From assembly GCA_026122225.1 (NCBI GenBank), contig JANEZZ010002202.1, positions 558,001-622,000 on the forward strand: DNA of 64,000 bases. Direction: 5' to 3'. Position 1 is the first letter of the stretch; every line of letters begins with the position of its first letter. A program made the position numbers and the translations under genes. Source of the DNA: Heloderma charlesbogerti (lineage: Eukaryota > Chordata > Lepidosauria > Squamata > Helodermatidae). Positions 1-9,583 of the stretch are shown in pieces. The notes beneath the pieces are model-generated. The model did not search any database, had not been told where the DNA came from, and saw only the letters and a list, made by a program, of their open reading frames with translations.

Positions 1-138
1 CCGGCCCTGGCTGGCTATGGCGCAGAGCTGCCACGGAGTGGAGCAGGTTGGGGAGGATTACAGGGGTAGGGACGGAGCGCCTCCCCCCCAACACAGATTG
101 CCCGGCACGGAGCCAGGTAGAACTTTCATACATCCCTA
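1..138 (-). mobile_element. hAT-like palindromic MITE, one end only (cut by window edge)
   Basis: The stretch ends with the family tip: a CTTTCATACATCCCTA terminus preceded by a GC-rich block with GGGACGGAGCGCCTCCCCCC and a degenerate donor-like CAGGTAGA. This matches the 'near' end of the complete copies further right. The other end lies outside the window, so no TSD can be tested. Confidence 0.75.
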
Positions 139-205
139 ATTGTCAATGGGTAGGGAGTTTAAAGTATCCACTAAGTACTTAATAAATAAATTAAATTCCT
201 CCTGG

Positions 206-869
206 TAGGGATGAGAGAGAAATTAATTTGGTTCATATTTTAATGCAGTCTAACCTAATTTCACAGTTTGACCAGTACTCAACCTGAAACTCAGTTATCC
301 TTTGACTTTTACATTTTTCCACATTTTTCAGTGTTCTCCCATTAAAAAAATGCATAACAGGCATATATTTGTGAAAATAACATTAAAAATGTGTTATATT
401 AGGAAAATTGCTTTCATGAAATGTGTATATTAGTAAAATTGAGAGCCAGTGGGATGTAGTGGCTAGAGTGTTGGACTGGGAGTTGGGAGATCCCAGTTCT
501 AGTCCCCACTTGGCCATGGAAACTGACTGGGTGACTTTGGGCCAGTCACAGACTCTCAGCCCAACCCACCTCACAGGGTTGTTGTTGTGAAGATAAAATG
601 GAGGAAGAGGGGGATTATGTACACCGCCTTGGGTTCCTTAAGGAGGAAGAAAGGCGGGACATAAATGTAATAAATAAATAAATAAATAATAATAATAAAT
701 AAATAAAATTGCTTACAAAGATGCATGTATTCTGAGACATGTGCACAAAACTGCCTAGGAATTTTTATGCAAACTTAAGAAAACCTTCAAAGTTCCTGGT
801 GAACTGAAATTTACATTGGAAAAATGAGAAACTGACATAAACCAAAACTGACAAATTCATCCATCACTA
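206..869. mobile_element. AT-rich hAT-like non-autonomous element interrupted by a SINE
   Basis: It starts TAGGGATGAGAGAG and ends CATCCATCACTA. The interior matches the copy at 19417-19834 (shared pieces such as TTTAATGCA, ACCTAATTTCACA, AAAACTGACA). A Sauria-type SINE sits inside it at 441-707. No convincing TSD is visible here, whereas the sister copy has one, so the boundaries are approximate. Confidence 0.5.
441..707 (+). mobile_element. Sauria-type SINE
   Basis: The 5' part is tRNA-like (GTAGTGGCTAGAGTGTTGGA, then GTTCTAGTCCCCA as a B-box-like motif). The body is the diagnostic GGGCCAGTCACAGACTCTC / CCTCACAGGGTTGTTGTTG / AAAATGGAGG block. The tail is GGCGGGACATAAATG followed by AATAAATAA repeats. 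This order is that of the squamate Sauria SINE. It is inserted in the element at 206-869. Confidence 0.85.
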
Positions 870-1009
870 CATTGACTTTGGTCAATGTGTTTGGGGGGAG
901 AAATGAATGAATAAGACACTTCCCAGATTTCATGTTGGATGTTTCTGACCCCCGCCCTTCCAGAAATTATTTTCCAGCTCTAATTTAAATGGTACTTACT
1001 CCCAAGTAG

Positions 1010-1183
1010 ACTGAAGGCAAAAGGAGAAGGGGACGGCAGAGGATGAGATGGCTAGATAGCATCACCGATGCAATGAATATGAACTTGAGCACGCTCTGGG
1101 AGAGAGCGCAGGACAGGAAGGCCTGGCATGCTATGGTCCATGGGGTTACGAAGAGTCGGACACGACTGAATGACTGAATAACA
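1010..1183 (+). mobile_element. BovB (RTE) LINE, 5'-truncated 3' end
   Basis: The sequence from AAAAGGAGAAGGGGACGG through GATGAGATGGCTAGAT and AGAGTCGGACACGACTGA is the 3' end of BovB. The insertion is flanked by a 12-bp duplication, ACTCCCAAGTAG, at 998-1009 and 1184-1195. The right copy of that duplication contains the first three bases of the hAT element starting at 1193, so this BovB fragment entered at the very tip of an older hAT copy. Confidence 0.85.
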
Positions 1184-1192
1184 ACTCCCAAG

Positions 1193-1568
1193 TAGGGATG
1201 GGGGAGAATTTCTCCCTGAAACTTCGGGGGGCCAAGTGCCAACGCATTCGGTCCTCCGAAGGTTGTTCGGGGAGAAATTCTCTGCCCCCCTGCCCCCCGC
1301 CCCCCCCCGGGATGGGACTTACCTTTCACGAATGTCCCTCCCGGCGGCGGGTCCCGGCGGCGGTTCGGCAGGTCTTCGTCAGGAGCAGGGGCGGCAGCCG
1401 GTCTTTCGACCGGCTGCCGCCACCGCCATTACAAGAAAAGTAAAAAAAAACAAAAACGCCCCTGTGATAGGCTACGTAACGATTAACGTAGCCTATCACG
1501 GCTAGATTTGCAAAGTCTACGTTAATCGTCACGTATCACGTTAATCATCACGTATCACTTAGCCTATC
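1193..1568 (-). mobile_element. hAT-like palindromic MITE, right part missing
   Basis: It starts TAGGGATGGGGGAGAATTTC, the 'far' tip type, with the GAATG/CATTCGG palindrome behind it. An outward donor-like AAGGTAAGT is present on the minus strand near 1315-1325. On the minus strand an ATGGCGGTGGCGGCAGC start near 1428 opens a frame that stops before the donor. The centre holds one GTGATAGGCTACGTAAC palindrome near 1466-1500 and then decays; no CATCCCTA terminus follows. Its closest relative is 38748-39545. Confidence 0.75.
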
Positions 1569-1873
1569 ACCCAGCCTACTCTACTTTGAATCCACAACAA
1601 ATTCCCTCTCAGAAGTGGCCAATCAGATTGAAACACGTCTGCATGCCCTGCCCCCTGATTACCCCTGGAAGTCAATGCAAGTGAATGGCTTAGTTCCAAA
1701 TGAGATGCCTGTTCCTTTAAGAGACTGTGAAGAGGGGTCTGGGAGGGGGCTTGTGGGGGGGAGCAAAAAATAAAAGGGTTAGTAAGGCCCCCCATGGGTC
1801 CCCTCCCTTCCCCCCTTTTTAATAGGATCCCCCCCTGCACAAGCCCCTCCCAGTACATCATCTGAAGCCACTA

Positions 1874-2015
1874 TAAGGCTGCAATCCTATGCATATTTAA
1901 CTGGGAGTAAGCCTTATTGATCATAGTAGATCTTATTACTGAATAAACATGCCTAGATTGAACTGATACAGGTAGGATATACTCCCAGGTAAATGAGTAT
2001 ATGATTGCAGCCTTA
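1874..2015. repeat. Palindromic short interspersed repeat (GCAATCCTATGCA type)
   Basis: The left arm TAAGGCTGCAATCCTATGCA pairs with a right arm ending GATTGCAGCCTTA, with CTGGGAGTAAG and TACTCCCAGG further in. Pieces of the same repeat recur at 22664-22750, 33775-33845, 56960-57100, 57640-57775, 57900-57995 and 59055-59145. It looks like a short inverted-repeat DNA element, but I cannot name the superfamily because the flanks show no clear TSD. Confidence 0.5.
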
Positions 2016-2503
2016 GTTCCTGTATTCTAAATACATATGTGTAACTTTCTTTTCTATAAAGTATAAGTAGCCTTGTCAAAACTGCATTGTACTCCAACAA
2101 TTCCAATAAATTCTGTATGAGTACACTGGGAATGTCAACACAAATTATTTAAACCTCAGACCTAGCAAAATCTTTAAGCTGTTGCATTTGCTTTCCTCTT
2201 GTTGTGAATTAGTTTGTACCTAACACATGTCTGTGAAGGCCTAGAAGCTATTGAAAATGTTTGTGATTCATAGAAAATCCATTGCACTGGGATAATAAAT
2301 AATGTTCCCCAATCCAGCAGAATGAATTCTCCAGAATAAGTATAAAATCTCAATTGGATTTGTTTAGACTCCTTTTGTAGAAAGATGTATAATGAAACAC
2401 ACACAAAAATGACCAAATTTCTATCTTAACAGTAACGTAGCATGGCAGTCTACTAAAGCTACTAAATAATATTTTCTAAATAATATTTTAATAATCTACT
2501 AAA
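2016..2503. other. AT-rich stretch, no gene seen
   Basis: I see no recognisable repeat or coding signal here. Short open frames are present on both strands, but they lack any recognisable domain and look random for AT-rich DNA. Confidence 0.5.
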
Positions 2504-2511
2504 GTATTTTC

Positions 2512-3430
2512 TAGGGATGTACGAAAGGTACTTACCTTTCCGCGGATTATGCTGATGCTGGGGGGGAGGCATTCCATTCCTTCCCCCCCGGAATCCTGGC
2601 CGGCTGGCTCCGCTCTGCAGGGATTCTGCGGAGCCGCCGGCCGGCTCTGCCATCAGCCGGACATCCGGCCGCTGGCTAGCAGGGACGCAAATGGCGGCGG
2701 CCGTAGCCGCTGCCATTTGCATCCCTGCAGTCAGCCGTGATAGGCTACATAAACATTTACGTAGCCTATCATGGCTGATTTAGAAACAAAAAACGCGCGT
2801 ATGCAAATGGCGGCGCCCATGGGCGCCGCCATTTGCGTTCCTTATTTTGGCACGTCTTAGTCTACGTAAACATTTATGTAGACTAAGACAGCAAAAATAA
2901 GGAGAACGCAAATAGCGTAGCGTCTACGCTATTTGCATTCCCCTTATTTTCGCCGTCTTAGTCTACATAAATGTTTATGTAGACTAAGACGTGACAAAAT
3001 AAGGAACGCAAATGGCGGCACCCATGGGCGCCGCCATTTGCGTACGCGTGTTGTTGTCTTTTTTACTCAGCTGTGATAGGCTACGTAAAGATTTACGTAG
3101 CCTATCACGGTGGTTTTTTTAAATCTAGCCATGATGGGCTATGTAAATCTTTACGTAGCCTATCACGTTTTTTGTTTTTTTTTTAACCTGGAAATGGCAG
3201 CTGCTGCAGCCGGTTGGAAGACCGGCCGCTGCAGCCACCACCGCCGGAGCTGCCGCCGGAGCTGCCACCGGAGCTACCGCCGGAGCCGCCGCTGCCAGGA
3301 AGATCCGCCTAAGGTAAGTCCCGTCCCGGTGGGGGGGGCGGGGGGCCTTTCCACCACCGATTTCGGGGAGGCCGAATGCGCTGGCATTTGGCCTCCCCGA
3401 GATCCGTGGCGGAACTTTCGTACATCCCTA
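2512..3430 (+). mobile_element. hAT-like palindromic MITE, complete (919 bp)
   Basis: Tips are TAGGGATGTACGAAAG and CTTTCGTACATCCCTA with an exact 8-bp TSD, GTATTTTC, at 2504-2511 and 3431-3438. Outward donor-like motifs lie about 20 bp from the left tip (ACTTACCT, minus strand) and about 115 bp from the right tip (AAGGTAAGT at 3311-3319). The core is a chain of palindromes: GATAGGCTACATAAACAT at about 2735-2776, an AAATGGCGGC pair at about 2800-2840, GTCTTAGTCTACGTAAAC types at about 2850-2895 and 2955-2998, an AACGCAAATAGCG centre at about 2905-2945, then the same set in reverse to 3167. The 8-bp TSD plus TAGGG tips are the basis for hAT; no transposase is present. Confidence 0.9.
3194..3313 (+). 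other. Exon-like ATG-to-donor cassette inside the MITE
   Basis: An ATGGCAGCTGCTGCAGC start opens a frame of exactly 40 codons ending at AAG, followed at once by GTAAGT. The predicted peptide begins MAAAAAGWKTGRC, is Arg/Ser/Cys-rich, and ends EDPPK. Matching modules sit at 36464-36532, 46380-46454, 21438-21542 and 27669-27722. It resembles a first coding exon with a phase-0 donor. No splicing evidence is available, and GC-rich DNA has few stops by chance, so coding use is unproven. Confidence 0.3.
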
Positions 3431-3589
3431 GTATTTTCTCAGCCTGCTGCCAAAAGCACATAAGCACCAAGGTTCTTTTAAAAAACACACACCAAACTTG
3501 GTTCTCTTTTCTTGGAAAGGAACTCCGCATGTGTTCAGAGGCATTTAGCTTAGTGTTCCAGAATGTATACATACATTCCCTGCTGAGAA

Positions 3590-3866
3590 AGGCTAGGCTG
3601 GCTCCCCCTCTGCTGTCCTTCCACCTGCAGGCAAAGACATGTTTATTCAAGCAGGCCTTTGGCACATAAACTTGTCTGTTGGGTTAGGTGCTGTTTTTAT
3701 TTTTTTTTCTTGTGCAACTGTGTTTTTAATGAATATGTTTTATTATTGTTTTAATCAAATTTATTTTAAAACTTTGGTTCCTTTGACTGTTAGCCGCCTT
3801 GAGCACCATTTTCTTTGTAGAAAGTCGGGGGATGAATCAAACAAACAAACAAACTAACAAACTAAA
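3590..3866 (+). mobile_element. L2/CR1-like LINE 3' end
   Basis: GGCTCCCCCTCTGCTGTCC, CAAGCAGGCCTTTGG and GTTAGCCGCCTTGAGCACC lead to a GAAAGTCGGGGGATGAAT terminus and a CAAA-repeat tail at about 3837-3862. That order is typical of LINE 3' untranslated regions in reptiles. No coding sequence is included. Confidence 0.6.
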
Positions 3867-4148
3867 ACATTGCGCTTAAAAAGTCCTAAAACATGCTTAA
3901 GTGACTGTTGGAAGTTATGAACTCTTAGATTTATGTATCCGGCTACAATTCATGTGGTAGGACGCACAACTGTGAAAGCACCCCGAAATTCTTGCTCTTC
4001 ATATTTTGTAAGTCAACTGTAAATGTTCTGTGTTATCAAGGCCATAAACAGTGACTACATGTATTAAGCCTGGAAGTTAGACCCTGATATCTCCACCCCC
4101 ACCAGAACTTATTATAGCCAGACATTCTGGATGCCTGAGATACACACA
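3867..4148. other. No gene or repeat recognised
   Basis: Ordinary mid-AT sequence between a LINE tail and the next hAT copy. I see no coding or structural signal. Confidence 0.4.
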
Positions 4149-4156
4149 GTGATTTC

Positions 4157-4883
4157 TAGGGATGTTGGAGAATTCAGCCACGGATTCCAGTGAATTTGGC
4201 CCCCCGGAATCCATGGCGGAACGAAGCAACCCCCCCTGCCACCCCGTGAAATGGGCCCAGAACAGAGCCTACCTGGTGTCGGCTGTCTGGTGCGCCGCGA
4301 ATGGCAGCCGCATCTGTGGCCGCCATTCATCTTCCTTCGAGTGGCCGTGATAGGCTACATAAGTATTTATGAATACGATAGCCTATCACGGCTAATGCAG
4401 GGATGCCATTTGTGTCCCTGCGGAGGCCGTGATAGGCTATGTAAATACTTACATAGCCTATCACGGTAAAAGGCAGGAACGCAAATGGCAGCCACTACGC
4501 CATTTGTGTCCCTGCCTTTTCTTTTGCTGTGATAGGCTACGTCTATATTTATGTAGCCTATCACGGCAAAAGACAAGGATGCAAATGGCGTAGCGGCCGC
4601 CGTTTGCGTCCCCGCTTTTGCCGTGATAGGCTATGTAAATATTTACGTAGCCTATCACGGCTCAGCAAAGGGATGCAAATGGCGGCCCCTACACCAGCTG
4701 CCATTTGCAGCTGCAGACCTGCTGCAGCCAGATGCCCGGCTGCAGATGCACACGGCCAGTGGCTCCGCAGAGTTGCCGTGGAACAGAGCTGGCTGGGGAG
4801 GATTTCAGAGGGAGGGACGGAGCACCTCCCCCCCCACCGTGGATACCACTTACGAAACAGGTAAGTGATTTCATACATCCCTA
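4157..4883 (-). mobile_element. hAT-like palindromic MITE, complete (727 bp)
   Basis: Tips are TAGGGATGTTGGAGAATTC and ATTTCATACATCCCTA with an exact TSD, GTGATTTC, at 4149-4156 and 4884-4891. Four GTGATAGGCTA palindromes (about 4348-4391, 4428-4466, 4528-4566, 4620-4661) alternate with ATGCAAATGGCG inverted pairs. Outward donor-like motifs are CAGGTAGGC on the minus strand near 4270 and CAGGTAAGT near 4858. Confidence 0.9.
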
Positions 4884-4891
4884 GTGATTTC

Positions 4892-5773
4892 ATAGCTTCA
4901 GAGGAGCAATCCTATGGCCACTAGTCAGCAGCTAAACAGACAAATAAGATAACAATCCACAGCAACTGAAACACAACCCCACATAAATCCCAATAAAGCT
5001 AATAAAATCAAAAGGGAAAACAGAAGGATCACACTAAAACCAGCAGCAAATGTCACCAAATGCCTGGCAGAATAAAGAAGTTTTCACTTGCCTCCTCAAT
5101 TTCCAGAAAGATGTGGCAGAAGTTAAGTTGGAAGTCACTGATTTGTCTGCAGATACCCACTGAGCAAAGATACATTGTTGAACTTCATAGCAGAGCAGAG
5201 ATTTGGAGGTGGATTTTCAAACAAACATCCTAGCTTTTGGATCACAGGATTATAAATTGAATGTAACATCAAAGGAAGTGTATCCAGTTCACAGATAAGT
5301 GAGCTTAAATCCCACTGTATCTTGGATTGCACCCAAAACACGCAGCTGAAGACAAATTAAAAGCTCAGTTTAATGAAAGGGCCTTTACACTCTGCTCTGG
5401 TGCCAGTTTACCAGTAGATTTAAGGTGTTACTGGAGCACTAACCAGATAACTAGAGGAAACCAAAACCTAGTGCTGGAACCCTTCTGCTCAGATATAGCT
5501 AATATAATAAATATTGAAAGCCAGTGTACTTTAAAAAGGAGGGTCTGCTCAGAATTTTCTGTTTAACAGGATCCATTACCCAAGCATCTTTTACTGCACA
5601 ACCATAGACTCAGAAGTAAGTCTAACTGAGTTCAATGGGGCTTTGTGCCATGTAAGTGGGATAATTGTCATGTAAAAAATGTTATGGCAATATGTTCACA
5701 GACCTCCATGATTTTTAAAAATGAATCTTTACAGAAGGTTCCTTCTCCAGTTCTTTTAGAAGGGAATAAGAAT
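4892..5773. other. No gene; one short repeat piece
   Basis: About 5590-5670 resembles part of the interspersed GCAATCCTATGCA repeat (CAGAAGTAAGTCTAACTGAG, TCAATGGGGCTTT). The rest shows no recognisable repeat or coding region. Confidence 0.4.
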
Positions 5774-6013
5774 GAGAGCTAGCGTGGTGTAGTGGTGAGA
5801 GTACTGGACTGGGAGCCGGGAGATCCGGGTTCTAGTCCCCACTCGGCCATGGAAGCTCACTGGGTGACTTTGGGCCAGTCACAGACTCTCAGCCCAACCT
5901 ACCTCACAGGGTTGTTGTTGTGAGGATAAAATGGAGAGGAGGAGGATGTAAGCTGCCTTGGGCTCCTTGCAAGAGGGGAAAAAAGGCAGGATATAAATGC
6001 AATAAATAAATAA
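5774..6013 (+). mobile_element. Sauria-type SINE
   Basis: It starts GAGAGCTAGCGTGGTGTAGT, has a B-box-like GGTTCTAGTCCCC, the block GGGCCAGTCACAGACTCTC, CCTCACAGGGTTGTTG, and the tail GGCAGGATATAAATGCAATA then AAATAA. It is better preserved in its 5' tRNA-like part than the copy at 441-707. Confidence 0.88.
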
Positions 6014-7361
6014 CAATTGTAACATTTAAGGGGAAAAACATTTTAGAGTTATGCAACTGGGCTTTCACATTTTTTTTAAAAAAAAAATTGATTAGATATA
6101 GATTAAGAAGCAAAACTTATCCAGGCCCACCATGACTCTATTAATAAATGTCCTGAAAGGGCAGAGAAACTGGTTACTTGCTTCCCCTCCTCCAAGGGAT
6201 TATGGATGGAAGAATAGGATGAAAAGGATTATCGGTGATATGCTGATAAAGGCACTTTTTAAAAATGCCGCATTAAGAAAATACCCAAATGGAAAAGACA
6301 TCGGCAGTCATGCAAGCCAGCTCACTAGTGATAATTCTCAGCGGGCGACCCATTTATAAAGCAGGGAATTATCTTCTAGGGTAGCCTCAGAAGGAACTAA
6401 GCAAATTTTCCTATGGATATAAAAGAAGGAAGAACATGTACAGTGCAACAATGTAACATCACCATGCTCAATGGATATAAAGCAGTGGTATCATTACCAC
6501 AGCTTCCCATGGATCATGTGTGCAATTTTGAGCTGTTTAGGTTGTTTGGCAACACACAGGGGCTGGTGCTCAGATATGGCTTATTCAGAGCATGCTGTGT
6601 GTAACCTAAACAACCTTCCTGCTGAGCAATTAATTCAGAGCTTTGGTATGCATTTCCAATATACAAAATTCTTCCATCCTCAGCTACCTCATCTGAGGAA
6701 GAGAAATTTCATTTCAAATAAATCAAGCTTTAGAGGTGAGGTGCACATTCATTTCTAAAATGAACGGAAAACCAAACAAGTGTACTGCATTCATCTCTAC
6801 TGTGTTTCTACAAGAAACAAATGAACATATAGACATGAGGAAGAAATGGAAAACTCCTTGTTTATATTTTCAAGCACTTTTTCACAGGAGGGTTTTGTGA
6901 CACTGACAAGAGACATTGCATTCTATTGCATCGCTTAGCAAACTGATGCATCCAGGGATGGGGGCATGGGAGTCGGCAGGAATTTTTCCGGGGTAGGGTG
7001 GGGGCAAAGCTGCACAGTGGTGTGTGATTGTAATTCACATACATACACTGAACATGCCCTGCCACAACACATCTATGCATTTTCCTTGTGGATCTGCACA
7101 TGCCTTTTGCTTAGAGTCATATTCCATGAAATTTAGAAGCCTACACAGAGTGGCAGAAAACCCTGGATATTTGACAGCACTAATGCAGAAGAGTATTCTA
7201 GTTAAGCATCACACACAAGTCATACATCAGCATGAGAGTTGGAGTGCCTGGTTTTAAAGGAGAATTTAGATATAGCAGGCATAATGGAAACTCGATGGAA
7301 TGGAGATAACCAGTGGGAAATTGTCATTTCTGGATATGAAAGGAAGGACAGGAAAGGGCAT
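6014..7361. other. No gene seen; unique-looking sequence
   Basis: Several short open frames exist but none carries a recognisable domain. A G-rich stretch lies at about 6955-7015. No terminal inverted repeats or SINE features were found. Confidence 0.4.
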
Positions 7362-7369
7362 ATTAGAGG

Positions 7370-7967
7370 TAGAGATGGCAGAGAAATCCGCCACAGACTC
7401 CAGTGAGGCTGGATTCTTTAGAATCTGCCCCCAGGAGTCCATGGCGGAACAGACTACCCCCCCACCAGCCCCCCGAAATCCCCCCAGGATGGACCCTACT
7501 TGCTGCTGGCTGGTCCGGCTGGGTCTGGCCGCTGCTGTCCATCCGCTGCCCGGACTGCGGATGCAAATGGCATCTGGCGTAGCTGACGTCATTTGCGTCC
7601 CTGCGCTTTTTGGTGATAGGCTGCGTAAATATTTACGTAGCCTATCACAGCAAAGTGCAGGGACGCAAATGGCGTAGCCGATGCCATTTGCATCCCTGCT
7701 CTTTGCCGTGATAGGCTACGTAAATATTTACGTAGTCTATCACCGAAGAGCGCAGGGATGCAAATGGCGTCGTTAATGCTGGACGCCATTTGCGTCTGCA
7801 GCCCTGCAGCGGACACAAGTCCAGCTGCGGATGGGCCTGGCCGGCGACTCCGCAGACTCGCCGCAGAGCAGAGCTGGCTGGGGAGGATTCCGGGGGGAGG
7901 GACGGATCACCTCCCCCCCCGTGCGGATGCCTCCAGTGGACCGGTGAGTATGTTTCATACACCCCTA
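7370..7967 (-). mobile_element. hAT-like palindromic MITE, complete (598 bp)
   Basis: Tips are TAGAGATGGCAGAGAAATC and TTTCATACACCCCTA. The TSD is ATTAGAGG (7362-7369) against ATTGGAGG (7968-7975), one mismatch. Two GTAAATATTTACGTAG palindromes lie at about 7613-7650 and 7706-7744 between GACGCAAATGGCG inverted pairs. Right outward donor-like motif is CGGTGAGTATG near 7942; the left one is decayed (AAGTAGGG, minus strand). Confidence 0.87.
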
Positions 7968-7979
7968 ATTGGAGGTAGT

Positions 7980-8622
7980 ATCACAGTGTACACCAGAGAA
8001 GGCATGGTGTCAAGCAGGCTAGAAAACGTAAAAGGGGCAGACTCCTCCACAAAAGCACTGTGGGTGACAATACTGAGCTCCAAAAGTACTAGGAACTTGC
8101 TGTTGTCCCCCAGACAAGAATGTGCAGGATGATCTGGAGATGGAAAATTAAATCAGGAAGGCATCCAAACAAGGAAGTGTTGTAGTAATGGGTGACTTTG
8201 ATTACTCCCACATTGACTGGATAAATGCATGTTCCAGTCATGACAAAGAGGTTAAATTTCTTGATGCCTTAAAAAATTGGCCTAGAACAGTTGGTCATGG
8301 AACCAACCAGAGGGAAGGTGACCCTGGATTTAATCCTAAGTGGTGCCACCCAGGACCTAGTATGACCCAGGACCTAATGTCATTGAATCAATTGTAAATA
8401 GTGACCACAGTGCTATAAGATTTAATATATATTTAAGTGGAGAATTGCGAATGGTGTCCAACACAGTCACATTTGACTTCAAAAGTGGAAAATTCTCTAA
8501 AATAAGGGAAATGGTAAAAAGGAAGTTGAAATAGGAAGTCAAGAAGGTTAAATCCTTTCAAAATGCTTGGAGGTTACTCAGAATCACAATACTAGAAGCT
8601 CAGCTAGAATGTATACCACAGG
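7980..8622 (+). pseudogene. LINE ORF2 remnant (endonuclease region)
   Basis: A broken frame contains GDFDYSHIDW, which matches the GDFN..DW motif of LINE apurinic endonucleases, followed by a region like the domain end and LECIPQ near 8613. The frame has several stops and shifts. It is interrupted at 8622 by a hAT copy and resumes at 10047-10312, ending in a GGTGGGATATAAATATAA tail. The clade is probably CR1/L2-like; the sequence is too decayed to be sure. Confidence 0.55.
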
Positions 8623-8735
8623 TATGGATGTTAGAGAAATCTGCTGCGGATTCAAATGAGCCTCAAAAGAATTCAAAAGAATCTGGCCTCAGGAATCTAC
8701 AGTGGATTGGGACCACTTACCTCAGCTCCAGGAGG

Positions 8736-9583
8736 TAGGGATGGCAGAGAATTCCACCACGAATTTCAGTGAGGCCAAATGCACTGGCATTCAGCCCCCC
8801 GAAACCCATGGCGGAATGGCCTCCCACCCCCCGCCACCACGCAGAATCCCCCCGGGACAAAGCTTACCTGGGGCAGAGGCGGAGGTGGTGGTGGCGGCGG
8901 CGGCTGATCATGCTGGCTGGGGCATCCACAGTGGGGGGGAGGTGCTCCGTCCCTCCCCCCGGAATCCTCCCCAGCTGGCTCTGCTCTGCGGCAGGTCCAT
9001 GGTTACCTAGCTTATCATGGCAAAGAGCAGGGATGTAGGTTACGTAGCCTATCACGGCAAAGAGCAGGGACGCAAAAGGCAGCCACGCAAATGGTGGCCA
9101 CTATGCCACATGCGTGGCTGCCTTTACCATGATCAGCTACGTAAATACTTATGTAGCCTATCACGGCAGCCTGGAAGGACGCAAATGGCGGCCGCTACGA
9201 CAGCAGCCATTTGCAGCCGCAGCAGCCCAGCTGCGGCCGGAACTCCAGCAAAGAGCAGGAACGCAGAAGGCAGCCACGCAAATGGTGGCCACAACGCCAT
9301 ATGCGTGGCTGCCTTTACCATGATAGGCTACGTAAATACTTACGTAGCCTATCATGGCAGCCTGGAAGTACGCAAATGATGGCTGCTACGATGGCCGCCA
9401 TTTGCGGCCGCAGCAGCCCAGCTGCGGCCGGAACTCTGGCTGCAGCTGGCCCTGGCCGGCGGCTCTGCAGACCTGCCACAAAGCGGAGCTGGCTGGGGAG
9501 GATTCCAGGGGGAGGGACGGAGTGCCTCCCCCGCACCGCGGATGCCCCAGCGCGAAACCAGGTAGGTTTTTCATACATCCCTA
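8736..9583 (-). mobile_element. hAT-like palindromic MITE nested in another copy (848 bp)
   Basis: Tips are TAGGGATGGCAGAGAATTC and TTTTCATACATCCCTA. TSD is CCAGGAGG (8728-8735) against CTAGGAGG (9584-9591). Palindromes CTACGTAAATACTTATGTAG at about 9128-9166 and 9320-9358 lie within a 191-bp tandem duplication. Outward donor-like motifs are CAGGTAAGC (minus, near 8868) and CAGGTAGGT (near 9560). Confidence 0.87.
9057..9438. repeat. 191-bp tandem duplication inside a MITE
   Basis: The unit starting GCAAAGAGCAGGGACGC at 9057 recurs at 9248 and the unit end CTGCGGCCGG at 9231 recurs at 9422, both offset by 191 bp. Each unit carries one TACGTAAATACTTA palindrome and one GGCAGCCACGCAAATGG pair. 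Confidence 0.8.

Noticed and set aside
985..1329. Minus-strand frame containing FVTPWTIACQAFL
   Set aside because: This is the antisense translation of the BovB 3' end, a well-known artefact in annotated proteins.
2735..3167. CRISPR-array-like regular repeats
   Set aside because: The repeats are palindromes in mirrored order with no constant spacer length, inside a transposon in a vertebrate genome.
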